Shown here one piece after another: positions 53,628-61,206 of a stretch of DNA of 64,000 nucleotides (positions are counted from its first letter, which is position 1; each line of letters starts with the position of its first letter). Source of the stretch: Leptospiraceae bacterium. Lineage in GTDB: Bacteria; Spirochaetota; Leptospiria; Leptospirales; Leptospiraceae. The stretch lies in contig JADJSX010000029.1 of assembly GCA_016711485.1 (NCBI GenBank), positions 62,001 to 126,000 on the forward strand, given 5' to 3'. Below the pieces are notes generated by a model. It was given only the letters and a program-made list of their open reading frames with translations. It was not told the DNA's origin and made no database searches. The position numbers and the translations under genes are program-made.

Positions 53628-53957
53628 ATGCCAACGAAAAAGAAATCTTCCCAAAAGAAAAAAATCCAAAAGCAAAATCCAGTCCATCCGGGAATCGTGC
53701 TGGAACAATTTCTGACAAATTACAACCTAACAGCCTATCGTCTCGCTATGGAAATAAAAATAGATGCATCTTTGATTGGTAAAATAATCAAAGGGGATAG
53801 ACCTATTTCTCCGCTTGTATCTTTGGCACTTGGAAAATTTTTTGGAATAGATGAGGCTTACTGGATTATGCTACAAGTTAAGTATGATCTGGGTGTTACG
53901 AAAATTGACAAGGATATTCTAATTCATTCGATTCGAACGGTTGAAGAGCTTGATTGA
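53628..53957 (+). CDS. HigA-family XRE transcriptional regulator / antitoxin
   Basis: 109 aa from ATG 53628; a longer frame from 53544 would run through the operator and is unlikely. A Lys-rich N-terminus is followed by the HigA pattern HPGIVLEQFLTNYNLTAYRLAMEIKI, IIKGDRPISPLVSLALGKFFG and YWIMLQVKYDL. HigA proteins repress their own promoter and usually pair with a HigB RNase. No HigB is here; the upstream genes are the nuclease and its partner. It probably binds both palindromes and controls all three genes. Confidence 0.8.
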   Translation: MPTKKKSSQKKKIQKQNPVHPGIVLEQFLTNYNLTAYRLAMEIKIDASLIGKIIKGDRPISPLVSLALGKFFGIDEAYWIMLQVKYDLGVTKIDKDILIHSIRTVEELD

Positions 53958-54042
53958 AGGTGTCTCCGCCCACATCGTTCTCCAGACAAACGATGCAGGT
54001 TTTCGATTTTTAAAAATACAGTATTACTAGAAATGGCTTTAT

Positions 54043-54825
54043 TTAAAGCGAAACTTTAAGAAACTCTACAAGTCTTTCCCAAGAAAGTTTATCTGCAGGA
54101 GCGTCATACGCCATTCCCATTGCTTTGTGAGCTGTTCCTGCCGCCGGTCTAGTGAATGCATGAACTGCACCTGGATAGGAGAAGAATTCATATTTAACAC
54201 CAGCATCTTTTAATGACTTTTGGATTTGGTCTACTGTTTTTTGGGGAATAAATTTATCATCTGCACCATGGTGGATTGCTACTTTTGCTTTGATTTTTTT
54301 TGCATCTTTTGGTGTTGGGGCAGGAAGCATTCCATGAAATGAAGCGACAGCAGATATTTCTTTTCCGTCTAACGCATACTCAAGAGCCGCGCCACCGCCG
54401 AAACAATAACCAATTACGGCAATTTTATTCGGATCAACATTAGGGTTTGCTTTCAAAATTTCGATCGCATTTTGGATTCTGGAAATCATTAGCGGTTTAT
54501 TAGAAGTATACTCACTCATTAGTTTCCCTGCTTTATCGTGATCATGATCTTCTACACGAACGCCTTTCCCGTACATATCCATTGCAAATGCAACATACCC
54601 AAGTTCAGCAACTTGTTTAGTTCTTCCTTGGATATAATCCCCGAGGCCAGTCCATTCATGAATCAATAAAACTCCCGGAACTTTTCCGTTTATAGTTTTA
54701 GGCTCTGCGAAAAATCCTTCAAAATCTTTGTTGTCTTGTTTATAATCTGCTACTTGTGTTTTGACATTTCCACCTGAACATGCTACCAATGAAAATGTTA
54801 TTAAAATTGATGTTAGTAATCTCAT
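54043..54825 (-). CDS. Dienelactone hydrolase family lipoprotein
   Basis: 260 aa. Lipobox SLVACS (Cys16). The nucleophile is a cysteine in GYCFGGGAA, with HHGADDKFIP (acid) and GAVHAFTRP (histidine) completing the DLH triad. It has TAAGGAG directly upstream. It is probably a periplasmic or outer-membrane-anchored esterase/lactonase; the substrate is unknown. Confidence 0.9.
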   Translation of the reverse strand: MRLLTSILITFSLVACSGGNVKTQVADYKQDNKDFEGFFAEPKTINGKVPGVLLIHEWTGLGDYIQGRTKQVAELGYVAFAMDMYGKGVRVEDHDHDKAGKLMSEYTSNKPLMISRIQNAIEILKANPNVDPNKIAVIGYCFGGGAALEYALDGKEISAVASFHGMLPAPTPKDAKKIKAKVAIHHGADDKFIPQKTVDQIQKSLKDAGVKYEFFSYPGAVHAFTRPAAGTAHKAMGMAYDAPADKLSWERLVEFLKVSL

Positions 54826-54897
54826 AGATACTCCTTACAGATAATTAATGTTTTGGGAGTGAAAAATTGTCTAGTCAAATGAAAAAAAAATAGCCGT

Positions 54898-55944
54898 CTA
54901 TTCTTCTTCTTCCATCCCAAGTAGTTTATAAATATCCTTTTCTACTTTTTTTAACTCGTCTATTTGTTTACTAATTGAATCTTGTTTCTTTTTAGTAATA
55001 TCTTCTTTCTCTTTTTGTAGATTCGATTGTTTAGCAAGCTCTTCTTTAATTTTTTTGCGTTCAGCTAACTCTTTTCTTATCTCATCCTTTTTAAGTTGTT
55101 CCTCTTTTTTTCGGATTTCAGTAATTGCGTCAGCTTGTAAATCAAGGAAAAGCTCATTTATTGCAAGAGTTCGTTCGGCTAGTTTGATAGCAATTGATAT
55201 TGCAATTTCAGGAGAGTGATTTAGAAAATGTTCCACTTTATCTATTTTGATTTCAATGAGTGTAGATACAGTGCGGGTAACGACCGTTGCATTCGAAAAA
55301 GTATTTCTTAAAATAGCGACATCCCCAAGGTAGTAACCAGGTTTATCCTCAACTGCAATTTTTTTTCCATTTTTTATGATTTCTACACTTCCATTTACCA
55401 AAATATAAAGTGCACTTGGATACTGTCCTTGAGTAAGAACATCCATTCCTTCTGCGAATTCAGTAAAAAAAGATTTTAATTTTTGGAGATTAATATCAGC
55501 GTCACTCGGTTGAATTGGTGGTTTCTGTTTATTCTGTAAGGACTTGATGAAATCGGGACGATAGGATTTATCCACTAATTGTGAAAAATTAGAATTTAGT
55601 TCCACTAATCTGTCAGCCATTTTGCGTGCCAAAGCTATTGCAATGTCTGGAGTATGGTGAAAAAATAAATTTACTTTGTCAGATTCTATCTCAATTACAA
55701 TAATGTCAGTGTCTGCTTTTACGGATGCACTGGCGGGGATTTTTAGAAGAACTGCAATTTCCCCAATGTATTCACCGCGTTTTTTAATATTGGAAACACA
55801 AATTCCATCGCGGTAAACGCTGCATCGTCCGCTTATTAGGACATACATTCCTTTTGAATTTGTGCCCTGGGTTATGAATTCTGTTCCTCTTTTAATATTT
55901 TTTTGAAGGTTTTGGAGTTTGCCCCAGTCAGTAGTGTTATTCAT
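54898..55944 (-). CDS. Double cyclic-nucleotide-binding domain protein
   Basis: 348 aa. Two CNB domains (about 15-125 and 155-265) each have YVLISGRCSVYRDG/YILVNGSVEIIKNG and a phosphate-cassette-like GEIAVLLKIPASASVKA or GDVAILRNTFSNATVVT. The canonical Arg of the cassette (R-x-A) is absent in both (PASAS, FSNAT), so cAMP affinity is uncertain. A charged coiled coil (about 270-348) follows, with no DNA-binding or enzymatic domain. It could be a cAMP-responsive scaffold linked to the cyclase at 42358 (inference). Confidence 0.82.
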   Translation of the reverse strand: MNNTTDWGKLQNLQKNIKRGTEFITQGTNSKGMYVLISGRCSVYRDGICVSNIKKRGEYIGEIAVLLKIPASASVKADTDIIVIEIESDKVNLFFHHTPDIAIALARKMADRLVELNSNFSQLVDKSYRPDFIKSLQNKQKPPIQPSDADINLQKLKSFFTEFAEGMDVLTQGQYPSALYILVNGSVEIIKNGKKIAVEDKPGYYLGDVAILRNTFSNATVVTRTVSTLIEIKIDKVEHFLNHSPEIAISIAIKLAERTLAINELFLDLQADAITEIRKKEEQLKKDEIRKELAERKKIKEELAKQSNLQKEKEDITKKKQDSISKQIDELKKVEKDIYKLLGMEEEE

Positions 55945-55957
55945 TATATCCGTTATC

Positions 55958-56067
55958 TATACCAATTGCGAAAAGTAAATTCCGATTTAAAGCTAGATAA
56001 CTTTCTTTTGGCAATTGGGAATGCCCTTTGTGAAAAATCGCAGAACTTATTTATGAGAAATGGTATA
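55958..56067 (-). repeat. Family A inverted-repeat element, copy A2 (110 bp)
   Basis: It starts TATACCAATTGCGAAAAG and ends ATGAGAAATGGTATA. Read on the minus strand it matches A1 over its whole length, including CTCATAAATAAGTTC, TTTTTCACAAAGGGCATT and CCCAATTGCCAAAAG. It lies 14 nt before the cNMP-binding gene start. Confidence 0.8.
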
Positions 56068-56190
56068 AAATACTTTATTTTCTACAACATTGATTTTAAA
56101 AAAAAAGAAAAAAAGTCCAAGCCTATCGGGAAGGACTACAAGTTCCAAAGAAATTGGTAAGATAAGCCGTAGAAATTGTTAGATATATAT
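56068..56190. other. Gap between family A and family B elements
   Basis: AT-rich, with a poly-A/G run (56095-56117). No gene or structure is supported. Confidence 0.3.
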
Positions 56191-56362
56191 AAATAACTGA
56201 CCTTACGCAAAATTGATAATTTAAGGAGCCAAAGATGATTTTGAGAATATTAGAGAATGTTAATGAATTAATAAATTCAATAGCCTGCGGCAGCAAGCCC
56301 ACCGCTAGGTGCAAACCTCAAGTGGACGCTGGACTCACCTTGCGTAAGGTGAGTAAATAAAT
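56191..56362 (+). repeat. Family B inverted-repeat element, copy B4 (172 bp)
   Basis: It starts AAATAACTGACCTTACGCAA and ends TTGCGTAAGGTGAGTAAATA, so the tips are inverted repeats. The interior has TTGAGAATATTAGAGAATG, TAATGAATTAATAAATTCAA and TAGCCTGCGGCAGCAAGCCC. It is the most complete copy and lies about 90 nt upstream of the PqqD-like gene. Confidence 0.78.
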
Positions 56363-56450
56363 TTAGTATATATAAGAATCTTCTTTTAATGAGAGGAAAG
56401 AAAAATTTTACTAACATTATTGAAAATTTGTTTATGAAAGGATTTATAGA

Positions 56451-56696
56451 ATGAGTTCAGACGCATTGAAAAATTTGGCTTTAAGTGATACAGGATTTGT
56501 ATTTGATCCTACAACTGGAAATACATATACGTTAAACGAAACAGCATTGGCTATAGTTCATCTATTAAAACAAGACAGAACTAAAGAAGAAATACTGCAA
56601 TCCATTCTTTCTGAATATGAAGTAGATTCTGATGAAATAGACCGAGATTTTTCTGATCTAATTATTCAACTTACCGAATTAGGGTTATATAAATGA
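56451..56696 (+). CDS. PqqD-like peptide-modification chaperone/carrier
   Basis: 81 aa. GFVFDPTTGNTYTLNETALAIVHLL and EEILQSILSEYEVDSDEIDRDF are the PqqD/RRE winged-helix pattern. PqqD-type domains bind a leader peptide and present it to a modifying enzyme. Here the coupled enzyme is an ATP-grasp protein (ATGA overlap), not a radical SAM one, and no precursor peptide is visible. GAAAGGA precedes the ATG. Confidence 0.85.
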   Translation: MSSDALKNLALSDTGFVFDPTTGNTYTLNETALAIVHLLKQDRTKEEILQSILSEYEVDSDEIDRDFSDLIIQLTELGLYK

Positions 56697-57760
56697 GTAA
56701 AATTGTTGTCGCTGTAAGTGGAATGAATGCAGTAGATAGTCCAGGACCTGGGGTTCCCGTAATTCGGTCTTTGAAGGAATCAACCTTAAACCTTGAATTA
56801 ATTGGATTTGCTTATGGTACTTTAGAGCCTGGAAATTTTATGTTGGACCTTGTTGAAAATTCCTTTTTACTACCTTACCCTAGTTCTGGTCATGAAGTTT
56901 TATTAGAACGAATTCAATATATTCATTCTCTCAAGAAGTTAAATGTAATTATCCCCACACTCGATTCTGAATTAGATAATTATATTTCTATTATACCTGA
57001 ATTGAACAAAATGGGAATTCAAATTTTTTTACCAGGTCGAAAAGAATTACACACAAGGGATAAAACTTATTTAAAAGAATCCTTAGCAAATACAGATGTT
57101 TTACTTCCCGAAACATTTACAGTTCAAGATGTTGGTGGAATACGTCATGTGACAGATGAATTAGGATTTCCTCTTTTTGTAAAAGGAGTATTTTATGAGG
57201 CATACTTGGCAAGAAATTACGAAGAAGCTGTTGGATATTTTTATGCAATGGCAGGCAAGTGGGGAATACCCGTTATCTTCCAAAAATATATTTCCGGAGA
57301 AGAATGTAATGTATGTGCTTTGGCAAAAGATGGTGAAATGATTGGGGCAGTCGTAATGAAAAAACTTTTTCTTACAGATAAAGGAAAGGCCTGGGCAGGT
57401 GTGACAATAAAAAATGAAAAAGTTGAGCAAATATCGAAAAAAATCCTGAAGTTCATTAATTGGAACAGTGGTTGTGAATTAGAGTATATTATTGAAAATA
57501 AAACTGGTAAAATGTATCTATTAGAGATTAATCCCCGTTTTCCTGCATGGGTTTATTTGGCGACTGCTTCTGGACAAAATCTTCCGGAAGCACTACTGAA
57601 ATTGAGTTTGGGAGAAAGTGTAACTCCTTTTGACTCCTATGAAGTAGGAAAAGTATTTGTGAGGCATAGTTGGGATGAAATTATTCCAATGAAATACATT
57701 GAGTCATTAACAGTTAAGGGACAATTGAAAGATATAGAAAAAGGAGATAATAATGAGTAA
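56693..57760 (+). CDS. ATP-grasp carboxylate-amine ligase
   Basis: 355 aa. The preATP-grasp Rossmann part (1-110) is followed by the ATP-binding lysine in PLFVKGVFYEA (K164), FQKYISGEECNV and the metal-binding motif LEINPRFPAW (E278, N280, R282). It should activate a carboxylate as acyl phosphate and join it to an amine. Coupled to PqqD upstream and to the decarboxylase downstream (8-nt overlap, AAAGGAG ribosome site). Substrates unknown; a peptide bond or amide on a decarboxylated amino acid is plausible. Confidence 0.88.
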   Translation: MSKIVVAVSGMNAVDSPGPGVPVIRSLKESTLNLELIGFAYGTLEPGNFMLDLVENSFLLPYPSSGHEVLLERIQYIHSLKKLNVIIPTLDSELDNYISIIPELNKMGIQIFLPGRKELHTRDKTYLKESLANTDVLLPETFTVQDVGGIRHVTDELGFPLFVKGVFYEAYLARNYEEAVGYFYAMAGKWGIPVIFQKYISGEECNVCALAKDGEMIGAVVMKKLFLTDKGKAWAGVTIKNEKVEQISKKILKFINWNSGCELEYIIENKTGKMYLLEINPRFPAWVYLATASGQNLPEALLKLSLGESVTPFDSYEVGKVFVRHSWDEIIPMKYIESLTVKGQLKDIEKGDNNE

Positions 57761-59084
57761 ACGTATGTATGTTCGCCCTGTAATTCGCAGGCAATATATG
57801 GGGGCAGCAAATAAATTTGGTGGTTTTAATATTCCAGAGACTATGCATTCTATTGATGGTATTTCCATTGATACTCTATTGGAAAATCATGGTTCGCCGC
57901 TCTTCGTATTTTCCGAAAGTACAATTCGTAAGAAAATTTCAGAATACAAACAAGCATTCGAATCTCGTTATCCTTCCTTTCAACCTACATGGTCATATAA
58001 AACAAATTATTTAAATGCAATTTGTAAAGTATTTCACAAGGAAGGATTTTGGGCGGAAGTGGTTTCATCTTTTGAATACCAAAAGGCTCGCAAAAATGGA
58101 ATCCCTGGTAACCGAATAATATTTAACGGCCCGTATAAACCTTACGCAGCTCTAAAATTAGCAGTATCTGAAGGTGCGAGAATTCATGCAGATCACTTAG
58201 ATGAAATTCGTGATTTATTAAAAATTGCAGAAGAGTTAGGTAAAAAAGTAGAAGTCACACTTAGAATAAATATGGATACGGGGATTTATCCTTCTTGGAG
58301 TCGATTTGGATTTAATTTAGAATCTGGACATGCTCTCGAAGCAGCAAGAAGAATTGCCCACAGTGGAGGAAAATTGGCGTTAGTCGGAGTTCATTCCCAT
58401 ATTGGAACTTTTATGATGGATCCTTCTGCTTATAAACGCGCAGCCGGAAAAATTTCCGAATTTTATAAAAAGTTACGAGATGAACTAAGACAACCAATGC
58501 AATATGTAGACTTAGGAGGGGGATTTGTTTCTGCAAATAAACTAAAGAATACTTATTTTTCAGGCAGTTCCTTGTTACCCTCATTTGATCAGTATGCAGA
58601 AGCAATTTGTTCTGCATTATATGATTCTTTTTCTCCAGAAGAACCTCCTGTTTTATTTTTGGAATCTGGAAGAGCCATGGTGGATGAATCTGGCTATTTA
58701 GTTAGCACAGTCGTGGGTAATAAAACTATGCCGAACGGCAAACGAGCAGTAGTCTTAAATGCTGGGGTTAATTTACTATATACCTCAACTTGGTATGATT
58801 TTAAAATTTCTCCAGTCAAAGAATATTCGAAAGCATACGAAGATGTAATTTTATACGGACCTCTTTGTATGAATATAGATATCGTGAGAGAAAGTTGTCT
58901 TTTGCCCAATATGGCACGTGGTGATCACTTAGTAATTCATCCGGTTGGAGCATATAATGTGACTCAGTGGATGCAATTTATCGAAATGCGACCTGCTGTA
59001 GTATTGATCCAGGTAGATGGAAATGTAAAAGAAATTCGTCGAAGAGAAACGGTAGACGATATAAATGCAATGGAAATCGAGTAG
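57753..59084 (+). CDS. Fold-III PLP decarboxylase (DapDC/ODC-like)
   Basis: 443 aa. PLP lysine K83 in SYKTNYLNAI, HSHIGT (about 214-219), the phosphate loop DLGGGFVS (253-260) and the dimer-partner catalytic cysteine C372 in GPLCMNIDIV are present. In diaminopimelate decarboxylases the last motif is C-E-S-x-D; here Glu is Met (C-M-N-I-D), so the substrate likely differs from diaminopimelate. An extra 30-residue N-terminus (MSKRMYVRPVIRRQY...) is not typical. It probably supplies an amine to the ATP-grasp ligase. Confidence 0.88.
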   Translation: MSKRMYVRPVIRRQYMGAANKFGGFNIPETMHSIDGISIDTLLENHGSPLFVFSESTIRKKISEYKQAFESRYPSFQPTWSYKTNYLNAICKVFHKEGFWAEVVSSFEYQKARKNGIPGNRIIFNGPYKPYAALKLAVSEGARIHADHLDEIRDLLKIAEELGKKVEVTLRINMDTGIYPSWSRFGFNLESGHALEAARRIAHSGGKLALVGVHSHIGTFMMDPSAYKRAAGKISEFYKKLRDELRQPMQYVDLGGGFVSANKLKNTYFSGSSLLPSFDQYAEAICSALYDSFSPEEPPVLFLESGRAMVDESGYLVSTVVGNKTMPNGKRAVVLNAGVNLLYTSTWYDFKISPVKEYSKAYEDVILYGPLCMNIDIVRESCLLPNMARGDHLVIHPVGAYNVTQWMQFIEMRPAVVLIQVDGNVKEIRRRETVDDINAMEIE

Positions 59085-61206
59085 GTATAAAATAGAACCA
59101 ATGAAATTAGTAAAAACAATTTATTTTTCTACTTTAACAGCTTACTCCTCTGTTCTTTTTAATGCGAATCCATACTATGGATTTTTGATTTTTCTATCAA
59201 CGCTCTTTAATCCTCCTGCGGCTTTTACTGGATTACTAGGTATTTTATTTTCCAATTTACTAGCTCTGTTTTTGGGTGTAAATGAAGAGCGAATCAAAAA
59301 AGGATTATATGGATTTAATGGACTATTAGTTGGATTATCCGTTAGTCTCTATCATAATGTAGATATGCCAATGATTTTAGTTTTATTTGCAGCTATTGTA
59401 CTGCTTGTATTTTTGACTTTGGCAATGGAATATATTTTTTCTTATTTCTTAGGTTTACCGACGTTATCCATTCCGTTTGTATTTGTAAGCATAATTATTT
59501 ATTTTGCATTCTATGATTATCATGCATTTACTCCTAGAACTACGTATATGTTTCCATATGATTCTTATTTTCCCGAAATACCTTTTTATTTGAAGTATTA
59601 TATAAAAAGTTTAGGGGGAATATTTTTTCAGTCGAGTCCTTGGGCGGGGCTTTTGATTGTTTTTATTTTATTTGTTTCGAGTAGGATCGCTTTTTTACTT
59701 TCTGTGATTGGTTTTTCTGTCGGAATGTTGTTTCATGTTGCTTTAAATGGGAATATTAATGATTTGTCTACAGGAGTTGTAGGGTTTAATTATATATTAT
59801 CCGCAATTGCTGTCGGGGGAATATTTTTAATTCCTGCTCCTTCAACTTTTCTATTGGCGGTTCTTGCTGCCATGGTAAGTGCATTAATTTCTTCTTTTAC
59901 AAAAGTTTTTTTTGTTCAGTTTAATATTCCTGTTCTTGCTCTTCCATTTACAACTGTGACTTTACTTTTTATTTATGCTACAAGACTATTGAGAAATAAA
60001 AATTTTATTTCAGTGGATTTTTTGCCAGGATTGCCAGAAGCAAATTTGGATTATTATAAGACCCGTTTACAAAGATTTGGAATCAGTGGACTTTATATTC
60101 GTTTGCCATTTTCCGGCAAATGGAAAGTATCCCAGGGATACAATGGGAAATACACACACCAAGATTCATGGAAAGAGAGTTTGGATTTTATGGCAATTGA
60201 TTCGGAGGGAAAAATTCGAAAAGGAAAAGATGATACTCTCGAAGATTTTTATACTTACGGATTAACAGTATTAGCTCCATGTGCAGGTAGAGTTATTAAA
60301 GTAATAAAGCATCTGGAAGATAATAAACTCGGGGAAGTAGACACTAAGAATAATTGGGGAAATTTAGTGGTAATCGAACATACTCCTTTTTTGTATTCTC
60401 ATTTATCTCATTTGCTCAAGAATTCCATTTCTGTAAAAGAGGGGGATTATGTTGGTGTAGGTAGTAAATTAGGATTAGCAGGAAATTCTGGAAGAAGTTT
60501 AGAGCCACATATTCATTTACACTTTCAGTCTACTCCCGAATTAGGAAGTTCTACTATTCCGGTAAGTTTTACTCAGTACCAGACAGAGATAGAATCTAAA
60601 ACGCAAATTTATTTTAATCAAATTCCTGCGGAAAATTCTACAGTATCTAATTTACATTCCGATTTCAATATGAAAAACTTTTTTTCGCTTCCGCCTGGGG
60701 ATGAAATTAATGTTAGCCTCACTAAAAATGATGACAAAATTCAATTAGAAAAATGGAAAATACAATTGGATTTATTGGGCAATCGATTTTTGGAAGATGA
60801 GAAAGGTAATCGAGTATATTTTTATTCATCTTTGGATTATTTTTCTTGTTTAGATTACATTGGTAAAAAAAATTCAGGACTTTTCTTTTTTTATTTATCA
60901 AGTTATCGTATACCGTTCATCCATTTAACAAGCAACTGGAAAGATAAAATGTCATATAAATATTTTTCAAGCATACCGGTTCGGTTAATGAAGGACTTAG
61001 TTCACCCATTCAGTGATAGTGTTGGAATGGAGTGGTTAGGTGAAATGGTTGAAAAAGATGGAAAATCGAATATTAATATAAAAGTTTTACAAAATAACAA
61101 TACTATTGTTTATGAGCTTAATGTTATCCCAGAGTTTTCTGCTCCGGGAGTTGTTGAAATAAAAAGTAATGAAGGTGATCAATGGATTTTAAGAAAAGTA
61201 AACTAA
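59065..61206 (+). CDS. Urea transporter fused to M23 metallopeptidase
   Basis: 713 aa, possibly starting at ATG 59101. Residues about 15-325 are a urea-transporter fold in two halves, each with a GFN motif (YGFNGLLVGLSVSLY and VGFNYILSAIAVGG). Residues about 340-515 are an M23 peptidase: THQDSWKESLDFM gives His and Asp ligands, VVIEHTPFLYSHLSHL the middle, and HIHLHFQ the last His. The remaining 200 residues are an unassigned beta-rich domain. M23 enzymes cut peptidoglycan cross-bridges or act as scaffolds. It overlaps neighbours at both ends. Confidence 0.85.
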   Translation: MQWKSSRYKIEPMKLVKTIYFSTLTAYSSVLFNANPYYGFLIFLSTLFNPPAAFTGLLGILFSNLLALFLGVNEERIKKGLYGFNGLLVGLSVSLYHNVDMPMILVLFAAIVLLVFLTLAMEYIFSYFLGLPTLSIPFVFVSIIIYFAFYDYHAFTPRTTYMFPYDSYFPEIPFYLKYYIKSLGGIFFQSSPWAGLLIVFILFVSSRIAFLLSVIGFSVGMLFHVALNGNINDLSTGVVGFNYILSAIAVGGIFLIPAPSTFLLAVLAAMVSALISSFTKVFFVQFNIPVLALPFTTVTLLFIYATRLLRNKNFISVDFLPGLPEANLDYYKTRLQRFGISGLYIRLPFSGKWKVSQGYNGKYTHQDSWKESLDFMAIDSEGKIRKGKDDTLEDFYTYGLTVLAPCAGRVIKVIKHLEDNKLGEVDTKNNWGNLVVIEHTPFLYSHLSHLLKNSISVKEGDYVGVGSKLGLAGNSGRSLEPHIHLHFQSTPELGSSTIPVSFTQYQTEIESKTQIYFNQIPAENSTVSNLHSDFNMKNFFSLPPGDEINVSLTKNDDKIQLEKWKIQLDLLGNRFLEDEKGNRVYFYSSLDYFSCLDYIGKKNSGLFFFYLSSYRIPFIHLTSNWKDKMSYKYFSSIPVRLMKDLVHPFSDSVGMEWLGEMVEKDGKSNINIKVLQNNNTIVYELNVIPEFSAPGVVEIKSNEGDQWILRKVN

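Noticed and set aside
55903..56160. 85-codon plus-strand frame over element A2
   Set aside because: It runs through the mobile repeat and antisense to the cNMP-binding gene start; no coding features.
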